Of a stretch of 64,000 nucleotides of DNA, positions 35,890 to 45,513 are shown piece by piece. The stretch's first letter is position 1. The number at the start of each line of letters is the position of its first letter. A program made the translations under genes and the position numbers. Below the pieces are notes generated by a model. That model was not told the origin of the DNA and did not search any database. It saw only the letters and a program-made list of their open reading frames with translations. This DNA comes from Trogon surrucura (taxonomy: Eukaryota > Chordata > Aves > Trogoniformes > Trogonidae), in the NCBI GenBank assembly GCA_020746105.1, contig CM036618.1, positions 123,305,280 through 123,369,279 of the forward strand. The letters are read 5' to 3'.

Positions 35890-38800
35890 AAAAAAAATCT
35901 GGATTTTTTTTTTTCTTTGTGTGGTCATTTCTATCCCTGAGCTTTGACATGGAGGTCCCCATAGGACTGAACAGCTAAAACAAGACCTTATATACATAAG
36001 CCTATGGTTTATATTTGCCTCTTTTTCAAAGATCATGATGGTCCAATGAAAGTTTTATGCTAAGACTTGTGTAAGGTGGGAGAAATCAACTCTGATATAG
36101 AGTTATGCAGACAGTCAGAACTCAAGCTGTCTGTGAAAAAAAGGTGTAGAAAGTTCTCATGACAAAGACTGACAAAGTAAAGTCAAATATAAATAATACA
36201 TCGTCTGCTACTGATGACTGTCCTGCAGCCTATTCCAAACTGGTCTTTTTTCTCTTCCCAAGGGAGCCAATTCTGAAGAAGAGATGTTAATATTTTTAGC
36301 ATCTCTTATACCCATCTCTCTTTGGTCTTGTAACAAAGTTCCCAGGATCCTGCTCTTTTGGTGGAAAGTGAGAAGGCCTCTCCAGGCCTGAAGTTGGCAA
36401 CCAAACATCCCCCAGCATGCTGACACAAAGGGCCATCAGCTGCCCTGTCAGTGGAGTCACACGCCTCCCACAAGCTTTAAGGGTTAATATTTGCTACGGC
36501 TTGAAATGCAGCTTGTGGGGAGTTGCGGCTGATATCTCTGTTGCTGGCAGTACCGTCATCTTGTGGCTGTTGCTAAGGTCAACATCAGCACGGAAAAGGT
36601 GGGGTCAGCCATAATGAGCCCTTTTCAGGAGGTAATACTTCTAATGCCAGCATTGGAAGGAGGAGAAGATGAGTGTTTGGCAGCATTACCGTAGCTGATG
36701 GTTGTGCTGCCTGTCCTACCAACACCAGTTCATGTTGCAGGGACAGATGCAGGCTGTCCTAAGTGGTTCAGAGGCTGCTGTGTTGCACGAGAGCTCTCAA
36801 GGCCCGAAACAGGAGCCGCAGCATTTGTGTGCTCCTTTGTGTAGCCTCACCTTTGTCTGAATTGCATGTGCATAGGTTATGCCTTGCTTTTGTTTTCTTC
36901 CTTCCTTAGTCGGTACTGGGATGCTCAAACGAAACTGAGTGTTACTGGTTGGTTTGGTTTTTTCAGTCCTAGAGCCTTGTCTTGCTACAGATTTTACTAA
37001 TGTCACTTTCTCTTGCTGATTGCTGCTGAGACTTCTGACCAGCTGCTGATAGACACAGATCTGTGTGATTTGTTACAATGGCTGTACTTAATTCAGAGCA
37101 GAAATAGATCTCAAAGCATTGTTGCTCCCCCTTATTCCCAGAAAAGCATGTCGAGCTTCAAATGGCCGAGAGTGTGTATGGCTGCTAAGCGAACAACATC
37201 CTGCTTGGATCCATCCTCCTCACTATTGATTGCAAACCCTGTGGCTGCTGCTACTGTGGTATGTTTCCTCCCTGCTCCACCTACTCCAGGCTGCTGCTGG
37301 TGGTCTCCAGCTTCATACTTCCTTCATCAAAGACCAAAATGTCCATGTTGCAGATGGTGTTAATAATAACAACTGTGTCTCCAGCAGTGCTAATGGCCAC
37401 GGGCTCCCTTTCATCCGTCTCAAATGTTTGAAATCCTCCTCTAGTGCCGACCTCCCCTTTTTCAGGCAACTCGGTGTGGCGGTTTTGGCTTATGTCAAGG
37501 ATACCAGCAGGCGTACTGATGATGAAGCAAAATCTTAATTGCAGTACTCCACAGATTGCCCATTCCCACTCCCTCCTCACTGTGAGCTGTGGAACAAGAT
37601 AGTAGCTGTGCAGCAAGGTCTTGAACTTGATACAGGAGTAACTTGTTGACCGTGTTGGCTTGTCGGATGGGAGCTTAGAAATTTGCTCCAAAGTTTTGTT
37701 TGAAAAAGAAATTTATTTCTAGGCTTTTGTGCTACAGGGAAAACCCTGAAAATTAATGGAAACTTTCAAACACAGCCTTTTTCAAGGGAAGGTCACATCT
37801 TGATTTAGGAATGAGCTTTTCTATTTTCATCCTTTTTTGCTGTTCTCTTTCTTTGATCTATTCAATTTCTCTAAAACACATCCTCTCTTTTTTCACTGTG
37901 TGAAAACAAGACTGGAAGGATGGGGAAAGTTGCTGACCCTTTCAGAAACAACAGCAGGTTTTGGAAGAATAGAACTACTGTGATAAAGAAGGCCAATATA
38001 ATCTGCAAGGCCCAGAATACTCCAAATAAGTCGGTAAATGTGACATTCTGTTGTGCTGGGTCTGGGTCGGTGAGCAGCTCTACACAGCCTTCCTCTGGGC
38101 AATGTTTTCAGCTCCAAAGCCATTGTGGGAAAAATGTGAGACAGTTCTTAAAGTTGTCTCAGAGAAAACAGGCCCAGGAGTCAGCTGAGTGATATCTTAT
38201 TTTAGGCTTTTCTGCTGTTGTACGTTCATATGGATCATTTTCTCTCTACTCTTGTCCACACCTCCTGAATTCTGTCTGGTTTCATGGTTTAATCTACTTT
38301 CCTGGGGAAGAAAACAGCAACAATAAAATAAAACACAGAACGCAAAAAGATTTTAAAAAAACCCCTCACACAACCAACCAGATCTCTTTGTCTTCTGATT
38401 TTCACAGTATCATGTCCCTCGTTCAGATTTTATGGAACTTCATTAAGTCTGATTGGAGAAGGGAAATTTTTGAAAATTACATAAGGGAAATACCATATGT
38501 AATAATTATAGGTCTCAACCTTAAAGGGGGACTTTGATTTAAAAACATATTGAGAAAGGAACTCTCCTTATCTTGTTTAGTCTGGGCACTGTGTTGTATT
38601 AAATGTGTGCTTTTTTAGTGTGTTTTTTGCCTTGGAAAATCAGTTTCAAATGTGGAGGTATCTTCTGAATGTTGATGGCAGGTGCCAGCCTCAGTTTGAA
38701 ATAACTGTGAGCTGAGAAAAAGTTTTCTGTTTTGAATTGCAAACCATTTACAGGAAAAGTAGTAATAATGTTTTCAGTATTCCTTGCTGACCTCAAAACT

Positions 38801-41039
38801 TAGGATAGTCCCTAAATATACTGATCAAGGTCATTTTTACAGTGAGTTAAGCAAATTCTCCTTGAAGAAAAGTGGGAGGTAAGCGACATACAGAAAAATC
38901 CCACCAAGGCAATGATGGGTTAGAGCAAAATGTTCAGGAGCATTCAAAGTGATCCTTTCCTTATTTGAAGTTTGCAGCTATGCCTCTTGCAAGGCTGAAT
39001 GTCATTTTTCCAGTAGACTGGGAGATGAGGGAGAGGTTGGATAAAGCCACGGGAAGCAAGGAAATGTATAGATGTAAGTATGTATGCGTACAAAGCTGTT
39101 GCTGCAGTTCTTGGGTTTACCTGGCTTGCAATGCCCTTGCTGTCTTTCTCTGTCAACAACTAGATTTGTTTTGCCTTAGATCTTCACATCCAGCACACAG
39201 GGCTTAAATTTACAGGCCAAATACCAGGTAACGTAAAGGATGGAGTTTCTTGAATAAGGATTTGAACTGTGTTTCTTGAGGGAGGAAGACTGAGTGTTAA
39301 CCTGCTGTCCTTCTGCAGGGGCTTTACTAGAGCTGTGAATTTTCTTTTAATTTTTTTTTTTTTTGTGCTCCAGAGTACCAGTCTTCATGGAATTTCAGAT
39401 TCAGCTGTTGCAAAAGGCAAATGACCCTGATCTGAACTTCCTCCAAGTCTTCCCCTTGTTGCTCGAAAGCCTTTATTCTAGCCAACTGAGCAACAGTTCA
39501 ACCCCACCCCTTCTCCTCAGACACCACTTCAGTCTCTGAAAACTCACTTACATCATATTAGATATTGTGGACTGAGTCTTTTTGCTCCTGGAATTTCTGG
39601 TAGAAGGGATTCTTGACTGGCACATGAATAATCATACAAGTTGTGCGACTCCCGAAGAAGGGATGCTCTGAGCTGCATCATGAGCAAAGGTTTCATGGCA
39701 AGGATGTGGAGTTTTCAGAGCCAGATGGCAAAGGTTGCTAGTCTGCCTAGGAAAGGCAATAATGAAGGGATTCCTGTGAACTCTTGGATATAAAGGTTTG
39801 ATGGAAGAAATGGCGCTATTTCTCAGTCTGCTCCCATGTCCTGCTCTGGGCACTGACTCTGCTCCAGCTCTGTTTTATTTCATGATTTCTGTGGTCTCAA
39901 AAATTCCTTCATTCTTGCTCTTCCTGTCACCTACTACTGTTTATTTATTCTTCACGTGAGACAAAAGGGGAGCTACACTTAAATGGAGCCATATTCCCAT
40001 TTCTTTCACAGCTTCCTGCAAAGTATCCTGAGCGATGAACAGATTTCCCAAATGCGTATCTGTGGCTTCCTTCCTCCTTCTGTCTTCAGCAATCCCTGTA
40101 ACAGGCACCTTGTTGAAGCCCTTTTTAATCAACATCAAACACCATCAGCTCTGTCGGGTACAGCCTTTGTCTGAAAGCATTAAAGTGGCAAGATGCAAGC
40201 CTATTTAGTCCTTTACTTTTTTGGGTCTTACAAAATCTCTGATAACTGGAAACAGAGGATCTTCATGAGTCCATTGTGAAACTGCGTAAATTCAGAACTT
40301 AATGAATTGTAATTAGTGGCATCATAATGGGCTCCATATGTTAGTAAGTCTTTTAGGAAGAAATACAGTGGTTTGCCATTTTGCACAGCACTGACAAATT
40401 AGGATTCAAACCATACAAGCCTCTGTCTTTCATGGATTCCTTTATACAATATGTTTGTCAAGAATGTACTGATATGAAATGATGTGCAAAGCAGGATGCA
40501 GAGAACTCTTCTGTCATGTTGCCTCTTTGTATGCGAGAGAATCAAGGATGTGCATTCCTGATTCTGTGGTGCAGGAGGTTCCGACTGTCTCGAGGCTTGG
40601 ATAAAGGAATGCTCAGACCATAGGTTATCTTCTATGTTTCAATGCATCCTGTATGTAGGAAATAACGGCTTCCCAGGAAGGGAAGTATAGAGTTGGTTGT
40701 CATGCCTGAAGGTGCTGTATAAATGACAAACAGACATATGTTTGTATAATCTTCATTGCTTTTAACACAGCTCAATATAATTTCACAAAATGTTTCATTT
40801 ATTTTTATTTCAAAGATTGTGACAGTTAGGATTTTGAAGTACAAGTTGCCATCTGCAATCAATTTATGATCTCTCCCTAGTGCAATTGTGGAAAAAAAAA
40901 AAAAGAGGAAAAAAAGAAAAGAGAATTATTTGGAATAAAAAGCATTGAAAAACAAGTAGAGTGGAGTAATAGCACATCTGTTTTCATACGAAATCATGGA
41001 ACCTGGACTTTTTTCAGTGTGGTATTTTACTACCACATG
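35890..41039. other. Non-coding stretch with two unassigned minus-strand ORFs
   Basis: Unique sequence. Minus ORF 37281-37691 (136 codons) is open across a GC-richer patch and reads plausibly protein-like toward its C-terminal half (for example TAGDTVVIINTICNMDILVF) but matches nothing I recognise, and it has no good splice sites. A Met-less minus frame, 37871-38107, encodes a strongly hydrophobic stretch. The purine tract at about 40890-40925 is simple sequence. Confidence 0.35.
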
Positions 41040-41460
41040 GCTTTAATCCTACATCTGGGCCTGTTGTTTTATGAAATATTTCCCACAGATGATGTCAATT
41101 ATAATTTTTGTCCTGCTCGTCAATTTACGGACTTTTGGAATAAGACAAAATGAAACAACCAGAAAAAGAACAACTTATGTGGTCTACTCTCTGACAAAAT
41201 TATAGCTGTGTGATACACTTCTAAAATCAATAACTCTGTTAATGATTAGCAGAAAACATTGCTTAGTTTATGAGCAGAGATGTGGCCCACACTCGCCAGA
41301 TGTTTGGCTCTAAGTTGCATTCTTGTTTGCTGTGTATTTACCAGCAGATGTTCAGCAGTTTATTTAATACCTCTTGTATGAGCCAGTAGTAGGTCTAAGT
41401 CTGTGTGACATTTATAAGCCATCTGCCAGCAATACAGGTGGAATGCTTTTATGATTTTTT
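41040..41460 (+). promoter_or_regulatory. Conserved-looking block upstream of the 25-nt microexon
   Basis: Balanced, non-repetitive sequence with homeodomain-like TTAATGATTAG at 41239-41249, GATGTCAATTATAATTTTTG near 41092 and scattered CpGs in an AT-rich setting, in the style of deeply conserved intronic elements. Its position directly before a candidate microexon fits the known tendency of neural microexons to have conserved flanking introns. Conservation itself cannot be measured here. Confidence 0.3.
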
Positions 41461-41496
41461 CTTGTCCTCCTTCTCTATCTTTCTTTTTTTTTCTAG

Positions 41497-41521
41497 TGGT
41501 GATCTATCAGTAAAATCACAG
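41497..41521 (+). other. Candidate 25-nt microexon with near-ideal splice sites
   Basis: The acceptor is a roughly 30-nt uninterrupted pyrimidine tract (TCCTCCTTCTCTATC, then TTTC and a T-run) ending TTCTAG. The exon is TGGTGATC..ATCACAG. The donor is CACAG/GTAAGTC, a full consensus match. One frame is open: one base completing a codon, then GDLSVKSQ, leaving phase 0; the other two frames meet TGA or TAA. At 25 nt, inclusion alone would shift the reading frame of a flanking coding transcript. UCUCU in the tract resembles PTBP1 sites typical of neuronally regulated exons. The preceding 450 bp look conserved. I do not recognise the peptide and cannot name a host gene. Alternatives are a non-coding RNA exon or coincidence. 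Confidence 0.45.
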
Positions 41522-41944
41522 GTAAGTCTTTATAGATTTATATAGCTATTAGGAAATAGAATCCTTATATTTGTAGGAAGACCCTGAAGTGTATACCTCA
41601 ACAGATGTCCTTTCAGCTGTTGTTTAATTATTATTTTCACACTTAACTTGCAGTACTATATGAAAGATCTGGTGAAACTCCTCCCCTCAGATATTCTAGC
41701 TGTTTTTAAGTTTAGATTCTAATGCAGGTATGAATGTTGTGAAAGCGTATGCTCATTGGAGTCTGAACCTTTTTGGAACTGGCCTTTGAAAGAAAGGCCT
41801 GCGTAAAGATCCAGCTTGTGTTCCTGGCTTTCCCAGGGCTGAGGAGTGTTTGAGTTTAGGGTTTACAGTGAACTAGAGTCAAATTGCTTCAATGCACGGG
41901 TATGTACAAATTCCAGTGCTGGTTTTAGTTGGAAATGTTCATGG

Positions 41945-42012
41945 GGTCTGATCCAAATCCTATTGAAGTGAAAGACTCTTGCTGACCTCAGTGGGCTTTG
42001 GATCAGGTCCAT
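41945..42012. repeat. Ancient palindromic (MITE-like) repeat
   Basis: Imperfect inverted repeat from GGTCTGATCCAAATCC to GGGCTTTGGATCAGGTCC, with arms of about 25 bp and a short centre. The phrase TGGGCTTTGGATCAGG recurs widely in turtle, crocodile and bird genomes as an old palindromic repeat; the exact family name is not certain. Confidence 0.6.
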
Positions 42013-42049
42013 GGAAAAGTGTTTCTATGAGAAGAATGCATTTACTGTG

Positions 42050-42165
42050 GCCCTGATTCAGCAAGGTATTTGAGCATGCACATAGTGTTTCAACATGTGT
42101 ATGGTCCCGTAGGTATACACATGTTTATTGTTACGCAAAGGCTTGCATTACTCCTTGAATAGTGT
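42050..42165. repeat. Second ancient palindromic repeat, decayed
   Basis: Starts GGCCCTGATTCAGCAAGGTA, TTTGAGCATGCACATAG, CATGTGTATGGTCCC, which resembles the old amniote repeat beginning GGCCTGATCCAGCAAAGCAC with a self-complementary second half. The right half (ACACATGTTTATTG..GCAAAGGC) is only partly complementary. Lies 38 bp from the previous element. Confidence 0.45.
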
Positions 42166-45100
42166 CCCTCAAGAGTCTCCACCCTGACCAAGTGGGGTGA
42201 GGATTTTTTTCCCTAGGGCGAGGGTCAAGAGGCTTAGCCCCAAGCTCTATAGAGCTTCAGAAATCTGCTCTATGTAAGGGAACTCGGTGCAGAAAGTTTG
42301 TATTCCTGGCTCAAGACTTACCCTGACCGGCTCTCCAGAAGCATAGCTGCAGTAGGGAATAGGATATTATCCTGGTTTTAATGGCATATTGGACTAGATT
42401 GGACTTGAAGAAAATGGTCCCATGAAAGAGATGGTCAAGGGAGTACAGTCAGGAAAGGCAGTCACTGGTGCATGGTAAATTGTGGATCCATCAGATATCT
42501 GAGGCTAAAGCTACCCATAAACTGCAGAATCCTGTCAGAAATTACACTAGCACATTAATTTCTAGGTTGTTAATGCCGTTTGGATATGTACATGCTCCTC
42601 TGAGTGTTTGTCACAGTATCTAGAACTGGTGCATAAGGAACTACTTCGGTAGTGAATTAAAAAACTTTATTGCTGTATAGAAGAAGAGGTATCAGAAGTA
42701 GAGTGAGTAAATAACAGCAGCAGGCAGAAGTAGAGTAGACATTCAAAAGTACATATGCTTATTGGAGCAGTCGTTGATATTATCACTGGCTATTGCATAT
42801 TCTGGCAGCGTGAAGTGTTGCAGTGCTTCCCGAACTTGGTTCCTTTCCTTGTCTTTACCCACTTTGTGCCAGTCCTGGTCAACTCCAAATCATTCTGATT
42901 GATAAGGAATACTTGAAGTTTTAATAAATAGAAACCACCCATCAGAAGTGTCAAGAATGTGATCTGCAAAAATATTTCTAAAGGATTTTTTTTTCTAATT
43001 AAACGTATAATCTGCATCAGTTAATTAGTTTCCACCATAGTGAAGATACAAAGTTGATGCAGATTTCAACCTCCAGTCTCAGCTCTGTGGTGAGTGTGAC
43101 CTTCGGATGTCCATAAAGTACATGTATGCCAGCAGCGTTTTTACCTGTCTACGCTGCATTAAGACTTGCAGGAGAACCCAATTGTTGTGTGTGTTCATAA
43201 GAAAGGATTCAGTGCAATAATTTTCAAAGATAGCCTCTGAAATGAACCTAAGCCTAAGCTTTTAGCTATGGGGGGTTTAGATCTCAATTTATTTAGCCAT
43301 CACAGCTGAAATTGGAATGCCTTAAGCATTGTTTAGATACTTACACGTGAAAAGATGCTGGGATAGTTGCAGTTTGCTGTCAAGCAGAGTGAGATCTAAT
43401 GGCTGGCCAAAGTCAGACTGTTTCAGCCTGGAACAAAGATGAAATTTTGTAACTGTGATGTAACTGAGTTCTGGAAGAACTTAAAAAAAAGAAAAAAGTT
43501 AATTAAAAAAAGAAATTTGGTTTATCAGCACTTAAGGTCCTCAGAGTCAGAGTAGGGACTTGATTCAGTTTCTTACAGACAGAAAACCTAAAGGTGTCCA
43601 AAAGATCTGACAGGATGGTCTGAAATAGGACTGCAGGTACTCGTCCCCTTCTGGAGGAGCAGGCAGGTGAGATCCCACCCCTCCAGCATCCAGAACAGCC
43701 CGAAATAAATCTATGCATTGGAGGAAACCCTACACATCTGTCTGAAGGATACCAGAGCTTTAATCCAACTACAGAGAGAAATATTTTGGTATGTGGTAGT
43801 ATTAATTCCATTCTTAGGGAGAACAGGAAGATCTACGCTGGTTTCAGTACGTTCCTTACACTTTTGAAATGGAAAGCTGTAACCAAATCTTACGTTTCAA
43901 GGCTTCAGCCTTCAGGACTTGGGAAGGATTTATTGTTTGCTTTTGTCTGAGGCACCAGATTTTTTTCCCATCTGGAAACATGACACTGGAGGTAGGCCAG
44001 TGCTTGGACATGGTACATAAAATGCTCTTTTGCAGATGACTGCCTGGTCAAACTGATTTGATTACCAGATTTGAGAAGAAATTTTCTTCTGCATCACTTG
44101 GTGAGGCCTAGAGCCATAACAAGGCGTTTGAGTTGGAAGAGCAAAGCCATGAAGGCCCCATGGTGGAGTGGCTTAAAGGGAGTAGCTGAACCTGCTCACA
44201 GAAAGTCTCAGTTGTAGGCAAGAGATGCTCAAATTCAATGCAACCATGAGTTCAGTAAAGTGTCTCCCAGCCCTCTCACCATTCTGTTCACAGGAAGGGA
44301 TCTAGGATGAGCAAAGTTTTTAACACTAAAATTAATGGCCCACAGATAGGTCATGCTTCCCCCCAGAAGTGTTGGGACTCCAGGGTGCTCAAGGTTATAG
44401 TGGTTGGCTGTCCTGCTGCTTCATAAATGCTTTGTTCGCCTTCCTCCTCTGGGGAACAAGCTTTTCCCAGTGTCAAGAGTTGGCGGCGTGAAGAGACAGT
44501 TGTTTCATCAAAGTTGTAAAGAAGTTTGTCTTCCTCTACCTCCAAAAGCTTCCTCAGCAACCGTGGGATCTTCTGGGTTCTGGTAGCAACTTTGTGTGCC
44601 ACAAGGTAAAGCAAGTCCAGTATTTACTTAAATCAAAAGGCATTTTAATCATTAATGCTCAGAGGCATTGATCTTAATGCCTTAGGAGATGCCTCTTACC
44701 AGACTAGATTGTTTGGCTTTGCCCTGTTGGAATCTGTTGCTGACAAAGCCTGAAAAAGATAGCATCAATGGGGAAAAAATGCATAGACCAAGATAGTTGG
44801 TGCCACCTGCGGGGTTGGGGTATTCGTTACAAAACTCGCAGAAATGGAGAGCTGAGATCTCCTAGAAAGGTTTGGAAGTCCTTCTGCTTATAGCTAACTG
44901 CACTCGAACTGTATGGGAATCTGGAATAATGTTCAACAGCAGGATTTTTTTTCAACCAATTGAAACAAAATAGCTGTCTTGAAACTGCCTGTTGACAGAA
45001 ATCACAGGTTTTCAATTAAGCTTACCTTGAAAAAGGGCTTGGTTTCCAGGGAAACGTTTTTCTTGAAACATATTTCTTGAAATTCAAAATGTTTCCATCT

Positions 45101-45290
45101 GGGTAAGCTGCAGGAGCGGTGTGGGAATTTGGTATTCTGCAGCCTCAGATCCTCATTCATTTCTCTAGTGTGTGTGTCCCACCAGGAATTAGGAAATACA
45201 ACTTTGGTAATGCAGCAGCTTTCATCTGGAAAAAGGGAAATCAGCTGTATCATGGGGCATAAAGAGAAATGAGACTATGAGACCTGGAAT
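42166..45290. other. Non-coding sequence with weak exon-like matches on both strands
   Basis: A 25-nt minus-strand match at 42322-42346 (TACTGCAG acceptor, GTAAGTC donor) has a poor pyrimidine tract. At 44558-44605 plus, an acceptor ending CTTCCTCAG precedes 48 nt open in phase 0 (QPWDLLGSGSNFVCHK) and a GTAAAG donor. An 87-codon minus ORF (44351-44614) overlaps it. I recognise none of these. Confidence 0.3.
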
Positions 45291-45480
45291 TCCATTTCCC
45301 AGGGCATCATGCACCAGCACTTCCTAATGGAAATATTTTGGGGTTTGGCTGAAATATTTTGATGTTTGAGTTTCAGCCAAAACATTGAAATTTTTTCTTT
45401 GAAAAATCGAGATGAAAACTATTTTGTATTTCCATTGAAGTTTTGCCCAGGAAAATTAAAGCACTTTCCAACGAACTCTA
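45291..45480. repeat. Probable ancient amniote palindromic repeat
   Basis: Contains TTTCCCAGGGCATCATGCAC, a perfect 11-bp inverted repeat TTTGGCTGAAA (45344-45354) / TTTCAGCCAAA (45371-45381), then GAAAAATCGAGATGAAAAC. Such self-complementary AAATTTT/GATGAAAA sequence is characteristic of an old repeat common in turtles and birds. Family name uncertain. Confidence 0.45.
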
Positions 45481-45498
45481 CTGAAGATCAGAAAAATC

Positions 45499-45513
45499 AC
45501 TTTTTTTTTTTTT
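45499..45513. repeat. Poly-T tract
   Basis: Fifteen-base T run after AAAATCAC. Simple sequence, no flanking retroelement recognised. Confidence 0.85.

Noticed and set aside
35471..35962. Three ORFs of 75-103 codons over the solo LTR
   Set aside because: They lie within LTR sequence and its flank, with no viral protein similarity.
42322..42346. A second 25-nt exon-like segment, minus strand, between TACTGCAG and GTAAGTC
   Set aside because: The pyrimidine tract is interrupted by purines and the exon is on the opposite strand to the better candidates; likely coincidence.
45025..45110. Minus-strand exon ending CAAG/GTAAGC within an 83-codon ORF
   Set aside because: The acceptor is ambiguous and the peptide is unrecognised; the donor lies beside an old repeat.
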